Source: an uncultured Lachnospiraceae bacterium (GTDB lineage: Bacteria > Bacillota > Clostridia > Lachnospirales > Lachnospiraceae). Taken from it: a DNA stretch of 17,390 nt. Position 1 is the stretch's first letter, and each line of letters starts with the position of its first letter. The DNA lies in contig CAMNWW010000015.1 in NCBI GenBank assembly GCA_946566415.1, positions 1 to 17,390 of the forward strand, written 5' to 3'. Below are positions 1 through 7,466 of this stretch, in pieces. Below the pieces are notes generated by a model that worked only from the letters and a program-made list of their open reading frames with translations, was not told where the DNA came from and ran no database searches. The translations under genes were made by a program, and so were the position numbers.

Positions 1-68
1 AAATCGACGAAAACATTCGCAATTCGCTCATTTTTCTGCGAAAAATGGCTTCTTGCTCATGTTTTAGC

Positions 69-123
69 GGGACCCATGGACATAAAATCACATGCAAGCA
101 TGCATTTTATGTCCATTTGTCCC
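69..123. repeat. Strong inverted repeat upstream of spmB
   Basis: A 13-bp perfect arm (76-88, ATGGACATAAAAT) pairs with 104-116. It is extended outward, after a CC/TT internal loop, by GGGAC (69-73) with GTCCC (119-123). The 15-nt centre itself contains CATGC/GCATG. No T-run follows on either strand, so it is not a canonical terminator. It may be the transcribed end of an upstream unit or a copy of a dispersed palindromic repeat. The rest of 1-251 shows no convincing gene. Confidence 0.75.
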
Positions 124-251
124 TTGACTCATTATATTAATATGCAAAAAGAAAAAATAGGGAACGTACAGCCGCGACTGGGCGGTTTATAGTCTGTATC
201 TGTGTCAGGCTGAATACAATAGTAATAAAGCCATGCGGCGGAGGTTTTTGC

Positions 252-779
252 ATGAAATTTGTACTATATCTGACAGACTTTATTGTACCGCTTGTGATCT
301 TTGGCATCATCCTTTACGGGCTGAGTATGAAAGTGAAGGTGTATGATACATTTATTAAAGGGGCAAAAAGCGGTTTTTTTACGGTAATCAAAATTATGCC
401 AACCCTGATCGGGCTTATGGTGGCAGTGGGAATCCTTCGGGCGTCCGGGTTCCTGGACGCGATTTCCCAGCTTCTGGGGGGAGTGACGGAGGCGTTTGGA
501 TTTCCGGGAGAACTAGTTCCGCTTACTGTAGTGAAGATGTTTTCTTCCTCAGCAGCTACCGGACTTCTTTTAGATTTGTTCAAGGAATTTGGGACAGATT
601 CACATGTGGGACTGATCGCCTCAATTTCTATGGCGTGTACAGAAACCATTTTCTATACCATGTCAGTATATTTTATGACGGCAAAAGTGACGAAGACGAG
701 ATATACACTGCCAGGGGCGCTTATCGCGACAGGGGCAGGGCTGGCCGCAAGCGTAGTTTTGGCAGGGATGATGTATTGA
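252..779 (+). CDS. spmB: Spore maturation protein B
   Basis: The 175-residue product matches SpmB in length and pattern. It is an integral membrane protein of the nucleoside-recognition/Gate-domain family that acts with SpmA in spore core dehydration and heat resistance. Hydrophobic segments lie at about 4-24, 42-63 and 150-172. Between them is the conserved polar stretch with VKMFSSSAATGLL (94-106) and ACTETIFYT (128-136). A GGAGG box sits 6 nt before the ATG. SpmA is usually encoded directly upstream, but here 1-251 is non-coding as far as I can see, so spmA is elsewhere or beyond the edge. A weak TACAAT at 215-220 is the only -10-like element; no clear SigE site was found. Identification is by sequence pattern only. 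Confidence 0.9.
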   Translation: MKFVLYLTDFIVPLVIFGIILYGLSMKVKVYDTFIKGAKSGFFTVIKIMPTLIGLMVAVGILRASGFLDAISQLLGGVTEAFGFPGELVPLTVVKMFSSSAATGLLLDLFKEFGTDSHVGLIASISMACTETIFYTMSVYFMTAKVTKTRYTLPGALIATGAGLAASVVLAGMMY

Positions 780-780
780 T

Positions 781-835
781 AGAAAAACAGACGCTCCGGG
801 CCGCTGCTAAAGATCGCAGACGCGGCGTCCGGAGC
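781..835 (-). terminator. Terminator between spmB and degV
   Basis: The stem pairs GCTCCGG (793-799) with CCGGAGC (829-835) and is extended by GCCGC (800-804) with GCGGC (822-826). Read on the minus strand, the hairpin is followed after 5 nt by a run of five U (787-783), about 50 nt past the degV stop. This fits a rho-independent terminator for degV. On the plus strand only a weak U-rich patch follows, so it may also end spmB transcripts, less efficiently. Confidence 0.55.
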
Positions 836-883
836 AAACCATTTTATGCTTTGATATGCTGTGTTATTCCCTCGCGACCTGAA

Positions 884-1771
884 TCACTCTGCCCGGAGAC
901 TTCCCCAGAAAAACAGCGCTACCGTTCCGGGACCGGTATGGCTTCCGATAGTGGTTCCCACGCTGTTGATCTCTACATGTCCGTTTAATTTCGGGAATTT
1001 CTGTTCGACGAGATCGGCTACCGCTTTCGCGTCATCATAGCATGCGGAGTTGGAAATGTAGCATTTCCCGGAATAATTAAGGCCGTCTTCCGCATATTCC
1101 TCCATTTTCTGGACAATTGCCTGAATGACTTTCTTTTTCCCGCGGATCTTATACCGTGGGATAAGGCGTCCTAAGGCATCCATATTCAGCAGTGGACAAA
1201 TATTCAAAATTCCGCCGATGGCTCCGGAGGTTTTGGAAATACGTCCGCCTTTGATATAGAAGGTCAAATCAGTGGAGAAGAACCAGTGATGGAGCCTCAG
1301 CTTGTTTTCTTCGGCCCATGCGGCCAGCTTTTCCAATTCCATGCCGTCATCCCGCAGATCCGCCAGTTTGTCCATAAACAGACCGTAACCGGAAGAGGCG
1401 CCCAGAGAGTCTACGATGTAGATCCTGCGTTCCGGGTACTGTTCACGCAGTTCCACGGCCGCTAGATTCGCCGAGTTAGAAACCCCGGAGATACCGGAAG
1501 AAAGGGTGACATGTAGAATATCGAAGCCATCCTTTAAGAACGGTTCAAAATAATCGTGAAATTCCTCTGCATTTACCTGAGAGGTTTTTGTGTTTGCACC
1601 GTTCGCCATGGCCGAATAGAAATCCGCAAAGGACATGGATTTGCCGAGATCGTCGGAGTATTCTTTCCCGTCCAGTTCATAATGAAAACAAACGTAATGA
1701 ATATCACGGTTTTTGAAATGTTCCTCTGTCAAGTCGGCAGTGGAACAGCAGCTGATAATATATTTTTGCAT
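884..1771 (-). CDS. DegV family fatty-acid-binding protein
   Basis: The 295-residue product matches DegV proteins (about 280-300 residues). These bind a fatty acid between two lobes, and some act as FakB subunits presenting fatty acids to the FakA kinase. Visible motifs are TSQ (63-65), SSGISGVSNSA (91-101), KGGRISK (174-180) and the C-terminal GSHTGPGT (276-283). I chose the ATG at 1771 over the in-frame ATG at 1807. It has an AAGGGGG box 8 nt upstream, and the likely -10 box (1801-1796) lies downstream of the 1807 codon, so that codon would not be transcribed. No fakA neighbour is present, so the physiological partner is unknown. The gene diverges from the PTS permease gene across a 290-nt gap. 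Confidence 0.88.
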   Translation of the reverse strand: MQKYIISCCSTADLTEEHFKNRDIHYVCFHYELDGKEYSDDLGKSMSFADFYSAMANGANTKTSQVNAEEFHDYFEPFLKDGFDILHVTLSSGISGVSNSANLAAVELREQYPERRIYIVDSLGASSGYGLFMDKLADLRDDGMELEKLAAWAEENKLRLHHWFFSTDLTFYIKGGRISKTSGAIGGILNICPLLNMDALGRLIPRYKIRGKKKVIQAIVQKMEEYAEDGLNYSGKCYISNSACYDDAKAVADLVEQKFPKLNGHVEINSVGTTIGSHTGPGTVALFFWGSLRAE

Positions 1772-1795
1772 TTTGTAAGCCCCCTTAACGTTTAT

Positions 1796-1801
1796 ATTAT
1801 A
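1796..1801 (-). promoter_or_regulatory. Probable -10 box of degV
   Basis: Minus-strand TATAAT, about 25 nt before the chosen ATG. No good -35 hexamer is visible at 17 nt, so this rests on the -10 alone. The rest of the 1772-2061 gap holds a 6-bp hairpin (1902-1919) and the permease promoter, but no convincing gene. Confidence 0.4.
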
Positions 1802-1938
1802 CATCAATTAGGGGCTGGGTGGTAGGCTACATCTGAAATTTTTCCACCTATGCGGTTGAAATTGCGATTCACGGCAGCCCGCTTCACAATATTCGCAAAA
1901 CCTGTCAGCAAACTGGCAGTCGAAGAGGTAAAAAAATA

Positions 1939-1966
1939 TTGACGAAATGAAAAAAATGTGGATAAT
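1939..1966 (+). promoter_or_regulatory. SigA-type promoter of the PTS permease gene
   Basis: TTGACG (1939-1944), a 16-nt spacer and GATAAT (1961-1966), in an A-rich setting about 95 nt upstream of the permease start. Confidence 0.6.
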
Positions 1967-2061
1967 AGATTTTGTGTATTATCTACTGACAAGACATATA
2001 AATTTACAGAAGCCGATGCAGTGATGACAAATTGTAACGAGAGAGGAAAGTGTGAAGAAGG

Positions 2062-3114
2062 ATGAAGGAGTTTTTAGAGAAGAAAAATATTATTTTTTCG
2101 GCAAAGAGGTACGGAATTGATGCCTTAGGCGCGATGGCGCAGGGGTTGTTCGCGTCCCTTTTGATCGGGACGATCATCAGTACAGTGGGAGAACAGTGCG
2201 GGCTTTCTATTCTGGCGACGGTAGGCGGCTATGCGAAGGGCGCGACAGGAGCGGCTATGGCTGTATCGATCGGCTATGCTCTGCAGTGTCCGCCGTTAGT
2301 GTTGTTTTCTCTTGCGGCAGTGGGAATGGCGGCGAACGAGCTTGGAGGCGCCGGCGGTCCTTTGGCAGTCTTGATTGTGACGATTTTCGCGGCGGAGCTG
2401 GGAAAGCTGGTATCGAAGGAGACAAAGGTGGATATCATTGTGACGCCCCTGGTCACGATTGGGACAGGCGTACTTTTAGGGCTTTGGTGGGCGCCCGCTA
2501 TCGGGACGGCCGCAAGCGCGGTGGGAACGGCAATCATGTGGGCGACGGAGCTCCAGCCTTTTTTCATGGGAATCCTGGTGTCCGTTATCGTGGGAGTCGC
2601 GCTTACGCTCCCCATCAGCAGCGCCGCGATCTGTGCAGCGCTTTCTCTGACCGGTCTCGCAGGAGGCGCGGCGGTTGCCGGCTGCTGTGCGCAGATGGTG
2701 GGTTTTGCAGTGATGAGTTTTAAGGAAAATAAATGGGGAGGGCTTTTTGCGCAGGGAATCGGGACGTCTATGCTTCAGATGGGAAATATTGTCAAGAACC
2801 CGAAGATATGGATTCCGCCTACACTTGCGTCCGCCGTCACCGGTCCTGTGGCGACCTGTGTTTTCCAGATGAAAATGAACGGCGCGGCAGTGGCTTCTGG
2901 GATGGGGACGTGCGGTCTTGTCGGGCAGATCGGTGTGTACACCGGATGGCTAAGCGACATTTCGGAAGGGACGAAGGCGGCGGTCACAGCGATGGACTGG
3001 GCGGGAATGCTCCTGATCTGTTTTATTCTTCCTGCCATCCTCTCCTGGGCAATCGCACTGCCTATGCGCAGGAAAGGATGGATAGGGGAGAACGACCTGA
3101 AACTGGATCTGTAA
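2062..3114 (+). CDS. Stand-alone PTS-type IIC membrane permease
   Basis: The 350-residue, glycine/alanine-rich polytopic protein resembles the PTS_EIIC_2 family of phosphotransferase-system IIC-like permeases. The N-terminal part (MKEFLEKKNI, then YGIDALGAMAQGLFASLLIGTI) and motifs such as LTLPISSAAICAAL are typical. About eight to ten hydrophobic segments can be drawn. It carries no IIA or IIB domain, and neither is encoded nearby, so it cannot phosphorylate a sugar by itself as encoded here. It may be a facilitator, use a distant IIAB pair, or transport something else. The ATG at 2062 has a GAGAGGAAAG box upstream, and no better start is open in frame. The substrate is unknown. It converges with the DUF885 gene, leaving 14 nt between the stops. 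Confidence 0.8.
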   Translation: MKEFLEKKNIIFSAKRYGIDALGAMAQGLFASLLIGTIISTVGEQCGLSILATVGGYAKGATGAAMAVSIGYALQCPPLVLFSLAAVGMAANELGGAGGPLAVLIVTIFAAELGKLVSKETKVDIIVTPLVTIGTGVLLGLWWAPAIGTAASAVGTAIMWATELQPFFMGILVSVIVGVALTLPISSAAICAALSLTGLAGGAAVAGCCAQMVGFAVMSFKENKWGGLFAQGIGTSMLQMGNIVKNPKIWIPPTLASAVTGPVATCVFQMKMNGAAVASGMGTCGLVGQIGVYTGWLSDISEGTKAAVTAMDWAGMLLICFILPAILSWAIALPMRRKGWIGENDLKLDL

Positions 3115-3128
3115 CCATTGGACGTGCG

Positions 3129-4856
3129 TTATTTCAGAAGTGTTTCGCGTACATTGCTGTAAACGATATCAAACGGCGCCGGGCCGACATCGAGCACGGC
3201 GCGGTGAAATTCTTTTTGAGAAAAATCTGATTGGAGCTGACCTGCAATTTCTTTCTTGAGCTGGAAAAATTTCAGGTATCCAAGATAATATTTCAGATAG
3301 TTTCCCGGATCGCCTATAATCAGTTCATAGATACTCTTTATGGCGTTTACGTCCGTGATCCCGTACATTTTAAAGAATGCGGCGGTATCGGTAAGGCTCC
3401 ATCCGTCATAATGTATACCCATATCCGCCAGGGCGTAAAGGGCTAAAATGACGGAGCTGTTTTTCTGGAGGAGAGTCGCTTCGTCCTTCGAGAGCGGCGC
3501 CATATAGTAAGACATCATTTCAGCATAGGTCGCCCAGCCCTCAACGTATCCGCCGAAGTCCAGGATGCTGCGGATCGGATCCGTATTTTTGGAAGAAAAA
3601 TACACAGTCTGGTAAAGGTGTCCCGGATATCCCTCGTGGGCGAGCGTTGTATAGAGGTTCAGCCCCTCCCGGGTCTGTCCCTGGTTGATGTAGATCACGT
3701 TTTCGGAAGTGTTGTCGATGGCAGGAATCATGTAAAATGCAGGACTTAGATACTCCTCCATGGCAGATGGAACGTATTTAATACTTGTATTTACCGGAGG
3801 AATTTCCGGAAAGGCGCCGGAGATCTTATTTTTCAGATCGTTTAACATGGAGGAAGGCGCGGTCGACTCCAGGATAGACGCGCCTGAATTTGCGGCGGCA
3901 GTAGGGTAGAGGATTTTTTCCATGGCAGTTAAATCCTCGCTAATCTGATCCCGTGTCATCTGCTGAAGCGTGGGAATTGGCTCCGAGATTCCGGATTCTC
4001 TGCGGACAAGATACTCATAGTATTCTCTTCCTTCCGGGAAGAAACAAAGCCCCTTCTCGTTCGTCCCTGTGCCTTCAAGCTTTTTCAGCTCTTGGGCCAG
4101 TCTGGTATAGGCCGGAAATATGGTGCTTTGTATCTGCTCCCGGTTTCTTTCGGTATAAAAAGCCTTTTCGCTTTCAGGAAGCTCTTCCAGTGTCAAAAGG
4201 CGTTCTTCAAATGTAGAGTATAAATAGTTGGAATCTCCCATTTCTACAAAAGACAGGCATTCCTTGACGACTGACTGAAGCTGATAATCGGGCATAAAAA
4301 GTCCTTGTTCTGATTTTTTTTGTTCAAAGGTAAGTAAAGAATCAAAATATTCCCCTGTTTTTTCGAGAAGCTGCAGATAGACTTCTACATCTTCTGTATT
4401 ATGAAACTGATATTCGGATAAAAGAACAGGAAGCTGGGCGTGCGTGCCGGTAAGCGGACTTAACGGCTCCTGGTACAAAAGATATCCGGCCCCGTCGGAA
4501 ACCGTTTCCAGATAAGAGTCAAGAATATCGTAAGTTAAACGGTTTTCATCCGACAGCTTCGCGGACTTAAATTTATGGAGGGCTGTCAGGTAGTTCTCGA
4601 CGGATATATACGCGGCGGCGGGATCGGTTGGAAAACTGCCGTATGTAACCGGGGAATCTGTAAGGCCGTATGCCGAGGGCTCCTGAAGTGTGTAATGAAG
4701 GCTGATCGTACTTGCCGATACTTCCTGGCGGAAAAGCTGACCCGTAAAGTCCTGGAAAGCTTCGTCGTCAGATTTAGGCGAGGAACAACTGGTAAGTAAA
4801 ATGAAAAGAGAAAAAAGAAGTAAGTATTTCAGCCTGGAAAATGATAGACGTTTCAT
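3129..4856 (-). CDS. DUF885 family lipoprotein, putative zinc metallopeptidase
   Basis: The 575-residue protein begins with a lipoprotein signal: positive MKRLSFSRLK, a hydrophobic core, and the lipobox LTSC with Cys24 as lipidation site. It should be anchored to the outer face of the membrane. The C-terminal half carries the DUF885 signature HEGYPGH (407-413), an HExxxxH-like motif, followed by GYVEGWATYAE (436-446), whose Glu439 is a plausible third metal ligand. The C-terminal PAPFDIVYSNV is also typical of the family. DUF885 proteins are thought to be peptidases, but the substrate is not known. A GGAG box precedes the ATG at 4856. It is the last of four minus-strand genes; the 146-nt gap with two hairpins upstream suggests it may be transcribed separately. 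Confidence 0.88.
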   Translation of the reverse strand: MKRLSFSRLKYLLLFSLFILLTSCSSPKSDDEAFQDFTGQLFRQEVSASTISLHYTLQEPSAYGLTDSPVTYGSFPTDPAAAYISVENYLTALHKFKSAKLSDENRLTYDILDSYLETVSDGAGYLLYQEPLSPLTGTHAQLPVLLSEYQFHNTEDVEVYLQLLEKTGEYFDSLLTFEQKKSEQGLFMPDYQLQSVVKECLSFVEMGDSNYLYSTFEERLLTLEELPESEKAFYTERNREQIQSTIFPAYTRLAQELKKLEGTGTNEKGLCFFPEGREYYEYLVRRESGISEPIPTLQQMTRDQISEDLTAMEKILYPTAAANSGASILESTAPSSMLNDLKNKISGAFPEIPPVNTSIKYVPSAMEEYLSPAFYMIPAIDNTSENVIYINQGQTREGLNLYTTLAHEGYPGHLYQTVYFSSKNTDPIRSILDFGGYVEGWATYAEMMSYYMAPLSKDEATLLQKNSSVILALYALADMGIHYDGWSLTDTAAFFKMYGITDVNAIKSIYELIIGDPGNYLKYYLGYLKFFQLKKEIAGQLQSDFSQKEFHRAVLDVGPAPFDIVYSNVRETLLK

Positions 4857-4930
4857 TTAAGAAGCTCCAAAAAAGATTTTGGTATAATTTATGACAGAAA
4901 AGGGAAAAAAAGAATCAGACATGTTTAAGA

Positions 4931-4961
4931 GAGGATATGCCGTTTGGTACGGCACACCCTC
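4931..4961. repeat. 13-bp stem-loop upstream of the DUF885 gene
   Basis: GAGGATATGCCGT (4931-4943) pairs with 4949-4961 around the loop TTGGT. Two pairs become G-U wobbles when it is read on the minus strand. No T-run follows directly. It may end the coat-gene transcript or sit in the DUF885 leader. Confidence 0.55.
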
Positions 4962-4967
4962 CCGTGA

Positions 4968-4990
4968 TTTTAACCTGTAAACGGTTAAAA
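4968..4990. repeat. Perfect inverted repeat after the coat-like gene
   Basis: TTTTAACC (4968-4975) and GGTTAAAA (4983-4990) around a 7-nt loop, starting 12 nt past the stop of the CotF-like gene. The A/T ends of the arms give a short U-run on either strand, so it could be a weak bidirectional terminator or an operator-like palindrome. Confidence 0.5.
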
Positions 4991-5002
4991 GTTCTGTGAG
5001 CC

Positions 5003-5260
5003 TCAACGCATAGACGGCTGGCTCAAGATGGACTTCACATGATCGACTTCCTCTTTGGTCGCTTTGGCCGCGGGAACATAATAATGTTTCTCACGTGCCG
5101 CTTCATAAAGCTTTTCCTGAGACATTTCGCACTGGTTGCGGATCTGTTTCAGGCATTGTTTTAATTCCTTGTTTTCTGTCTGTGGGATCATTTCCCCAAA
5201 CATTTTCAGTTCTCCGTTAACTCCTACAAGAGCGTCGCTTACCATTGTCTTTTCTTCCAT
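5003..5260 (-). CDS. CotF-like spore coat protein
   Basis: The 85-residue, mostly helical protein has the CotF/ferritin-like pattern: N-terminal MVSDALVGVNGELKMFGEMI, a central acidic/basic helix with ENKELKQCL, and a KHYYVPAAKAT turn close to the end. Such small coat proteins are deposited on the forespore by the mother cell. The start is the ATG at 5260, because AGGAGG (5274-5269) lies 8 nt upstream; the in-frame GTG at 5269 overlaps that box and cannot be used efficiently. The box also overlaps the stop of the upstream gene, so the two are probably translationally coupled. Family assignment is from pattern only. Confidence 0.75.
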   Translation of the reverse strand: MEEKTMVSDALVGVNGELKMFGEMIPQTENKELKQCLKQIRNQCEMSQEKLYEAAREKHYYVPAAKATKEEVDHVKSILSQPSMR

Positions 5261-5272
5261 GATCTTCACCTC

Positions 5273-5455
5273 CTATAAAAACTTCATGAGTTCCTGCTTG
5301 TTTTTCATTGCAGAATCAGCCGCGTCCTGAAAGAGCTGCTTGATCTGCGGATCCTGTGTCTGAGAGGCGTAATCGGTCATTTTACAATGCGTTGTGTCGT
5401 AGCCCCCGATCAGGTGGCGAAGATTTTGCAAATCCAGAATAGAAATATCAGACAT
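5273..5455 (-). CDS. Small CotF-related protein, probable coat component
   Basis: A 60-residue protein, one helical hairpin long, beginning MSDISILDLQNLRHLIGG and ending AMKNKQELMKFL. It looks like half of a ferritin-like/CotF unit. The start at 5455 is supported by a strong GGAGGA box 7 nt upstream; an in-frame ATG 27 nt further up has none. The stop is 12 nt before the next coat-like gene, so the pair likely forms a two-gene unit and may make a hetero-oligomer. It follows the C26 hydrolase gene by 74 nt on the same strand. Confidence 0.7.
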   Translation of the reverse strand: MSDISILDLQNLRHLIGGYDTTHCKMTDYASQTQDPQIKQLFQDAADSAMKNKQELMKFL

Positions 5456-5529
5456 AATAAATTCCTCCTTTTTGGTACCCACATCTTTTCAGGTTCAGGA
5501 ATATTCTACCCAAAACAAGAGTTATTATT

Positions 5530-6228
5530 CTATTTTGCTGATTTAATAAATGCCGAAAACAATGCACGCATGGAATCAGACGTGGAAAACATCGCTTCCG
5601 GGTGCCACTGTACGCCGACGACAAAGGGAAGCCCCTTGATTTCTATGGCTTCGATTGTGCCGTCGTCGCTATAACCGCAGACGCGGATATTTCCCCCGGG
5701 CAGATGGATGCTCTGGTGGTGGAAACTGTTGGTGAACACGTTGTCCCCAAAGATTTCGTGCAGAATGCTGTCCTCTTCGATCTGTACCTTGTGGCAGATA
5801 TCGCTCCGGTTCTGGGAGGTCTGCATATGCAGGAAAGCGGGTTCCGGCTGCAAAGAGACATCCTGGTAAATCGTTCCGCCCGCGGCGGCGTTCAGAAGCT
5901 GCATGCCGCGGCAGATTCCGAGGACCGGTTTTTTCCTTTTCAAAATTTCTTCTGTGAAATGGATTTGAAACATGTCAAAGGCCAGGTTTGTTGTTCCGAT
6001 TTCTACAAGCGGCGCTTCGTCGAATACGAACGGAGTAAAATCTCCGCCTCCGGGAAGCAGGAAAGCGTCGCAGACGTCCAGGTAGGGCTGGATGGCGGTG
6101 CGGTGGAATAACGCGGGAATCAAAAAAGGGATGCCTCCGCTTAAACGCACCGCTTTTATATAGTCATCTGTCACAAACTGCCGTCTTCCTGAAATAGCAC
6201 AGACGAGAATACCGATCAGGGGTTCCAT
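5530..6228 (-). CDS. Class I amidotransferase-like hydrolase (peptidase C26, PuuD-like)
   Basis: The 232-residue protein is a peptidase C26 / gamma-glutamyl-gamma-aminobutyrate hydrolase homologue, of usual length. The nucleophile elbow GICRGMQ places the catalytic Cys at 106. The QWHPE motif gives His209 and Glu211, completing the triad. LPGGGDFTP (58-66) forms the expected oxyanion-region loop. Such enzymes cleave gamma-glutamyl amide bonds, for example in putrescine degradation, but no other putrescine genes are here. A perfect GGAGG box lies 8 nt before the ATG. A SigE-like promoter and downstream coat genes suggest a role in the sporulating mother cell, which is an inference. It diverges from pfk across 147 nt. 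Confidence 0.87.
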   Translation of the reverse strand: MEPLIGILVCAISGRRQFVTDDYIKAVRLSGGIPFLIPALFHRTAIQPYLDVCDAFLLPGGGDFTPFVFDEAPLVEIGTTNLAFDMFQIHFTEEILKRKKPVLGICRGMQLLNAAAGGTIYQDVSLQPEPAFLHMQTSQNRSDICHKVQIEEDSILHEIFGDNVFTNSFHHQSIHLPGGNIRVCGYSDDGTIEAIEIKGLPFVVGVQWHPEAMFSTSDSMRALFSAFIKSAK

Positions 6229-6253
6229 AATTTTTCCTCCTATTTTCCGTTTA

Positions 6254-6266
6254 GGGACCTTGTCCC
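6254..6266. repeat. Short GGGAC/GTCCC palindrome in the divergent promoter region
   Basis: GGGAC, CTT, GTCCC, placed where the C26 hydrolase transcript would begin if the SigE-like promoter is used. It might shape the 5' end of that transcript. Confidence 0.4.
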
Positions 6267-6271
6267 GTAAT

Positions 6272-6298
6272 AATGTATGTGAGGCAGGATGGAATTAT
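6272..6298 (-). promoter_or_regulatory. SigE-like promoter of the C26 hydrolase gene
   Basis: On the minus strand, ATA (6298-6296) is followed after exactly 16 nt by CATACATT (6279-6272). This equals the Bacillus SigE pattern of an ATA-centred -35 and a CATACANT-type -10. It lies 44 nt upstream of the ATG. SigE is the early mother-cell sporulation factor. Confidence 0.6.
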
Positions 6299-6313
6299 GA
6301 ACGAAAACGGCTA

Positions 6314-6342
6314 TTGTCTGACAGACCTGAATCGGTTATAAT
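6314..6342 (+). promoter_or_regulatory. SigA-type promoter of the pfk-dnaX-ybaB-recR unit
   Basis: TTGTCT (6314-6319), a 17-nt spacer and a perfect TATAAT (6337-6342), 33 nt before the pfk start. Confidence 0.8.
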
Positions 6343-6375
6343 GTAGGCATATGATACAGGAAAGGACGTGAATTT

Positions 6376-7452
6376 ATGTTACGAGTGGGATTTTTGACAA
6401 GCGGCGGAGACTGTCAGGCGCTAAATGCTGCAATGCGGGGCGTGGTAAAAGGAATTTGCTCTAAGAGAGACGATGTGGAACTTTATGGATTCCAGGAAGG
6501 GTATAAGGGGCTTATCTATTCCAATTTTAAGATGTTGACTTCACGGGATTTTTCGGGAATCTTGACTGTGGGAGGAACGATTCTCGGAACCTCCAGACAG
6601 CCGTTTAAGTTGATGAGGGTTCCCGATGAGGACGGAATTGACAAGGTAGAGGCGATGAAGCACACCTATCATAAGCTGAACCTGGACTGTCTTGTAGTTC
6701 TTGGCGGAAACGGCACGCATAAGACTGCGAATATGCTGCGGGAAGAAGGTCTTCATGTTATTACGCTTCCGAAGACGATCGATAACGACCTATGGGGAAC
6801 GGATATGACGTTTGGTTTCCAAAGCGCGGTGGACATCGCAACAGATACGATTGATAAGATCCATACAACGGCGACTTCACACAGCCGTGTATTTATCATA
6901 GAGGTTATGGGGCACAAGGTAGGCTGGGTGACTCTCCATGCCGGGATTGCGGGAGGCGCAGACATTATCCTGCTTCCTGAGATTCCGTACGACCTAAAGG
7001 CAGTCGTTAAGGCGATCAACGCACGTGCGGCCGCAGGCAAGAAATTCACTATCATCGCAGTGGCGGAGGGTGCGATCAGCAAGGAAGACGCAGAACTTTC
7101 CAAGAAGAAACTGAAAGAAAAGCAGGAAAAGAAGAAATATCCGTCCGTAGCGTATGAACTGGCTGAAAAGATCCAAAGCAAGACAGACCAGGAAGTAAGA
7201 ATCACGGTTCCGGGCCATACACAAAGAGGAGGCAGCCCGTGTCCATACGACCGTGTGCTTTCGACACGTCTGGGCGCGGCGGCGGCCGAATTAATCTTGA
7301 AAGAGGACTATGGCTATATGGTCGCGATCAAGAACGGAGAGACGAAGAAAGTTCCGCTTGCGGAGGTTGCGGGCAAGCTGAAATATGTTGACCCGAAGTC
7401 AAGTATTATTAGGGAAGCAAGGCTTACGGGAATCAGCTTCGGCGATGAGTAA
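6376..7452 (+). CDS. pfkA: 6-phosphofructokinase, atypical substrate motif
   Basis: The 358-residue protein is a PfkA-family phosphofructokinase, which phosphorylates fructose 6-phosphate to the 1,6-bisphosphate in glycolysis. It is longer than the 320-residue E. coli enzyme, with a lysine-rich stretch near 243-254. The N-terminal GGDCQALN (10-17) replaces the usual GGDAPGMN or GGDCPGLN. GGNGTHK (110-116) and PKTIDND (132-138) carry Gly at the position equal to E. coli 104 and Lys at 124. ATP enzymes usually have Gly/Gly, and pyrophosphate enzymes Asp/Lys. The magnesium-site Asp103 is Asn112 and Arg171 is His180, while catalytic Asp127 (D136) and GHTQRGG (280-286) are kept. The phosphoryl donor is therefore uncertain; ATP is my first guess. 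The gene starts an operon, 14 nt ahead of dnaX. Confidence 0.92.
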   Translation: MLRVGFLTSGGDCQALNAAMRGVVKGICSKRDDVELYGFQEGYKGLIYSNFKMLTSRDFSGILTVGGTILGTSRQPFKLMRVPDEDGIDKVEAMKHTYHKLNLDCLVVLGGNGTHKTANMLREEGLHVITLPKTIDNDLWGTDMTFGFQSAVDIATDTIDKIHTTATSHSRVFIIEVMGHKVGWVTLHAGIAGGADIILLPEIPYDLKAVVKAINARAAAGKKFTIIAVAEGAISKEDAELSKKKLKEKQEKKKYPSVAYELAEKIQSKTDQEVRITVPGHTQRGGSPCPYDRVLSTRLGAAAAELILKEDYGYMVAIKNGETKKVPLAEVAGKLKYVDPKSSIIREARLTGISFGDE

Positions 7453-7466
7453 AGGAGTAGATTGAT

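Noticed and set aside
1..192. Reading frame open from the left edge to a TAG at 190-192
   Set aside because: It runs through the perfect hairpin at 69-123, has no recognisable domain and does not resemble SpmA, which would be expected there.
1804..1992. 62-residue minus-strand ORF in the degV-permease gap
   Set aside because: It overlaps the permease promoter, has no ribosome binding site and no family pattern.
4857..4930. SigE promoter for the DUF885 gene (CATAAATT on the minus strand)
   Set aside because: No ATA-type -35 lies 16-18 nt upstream.
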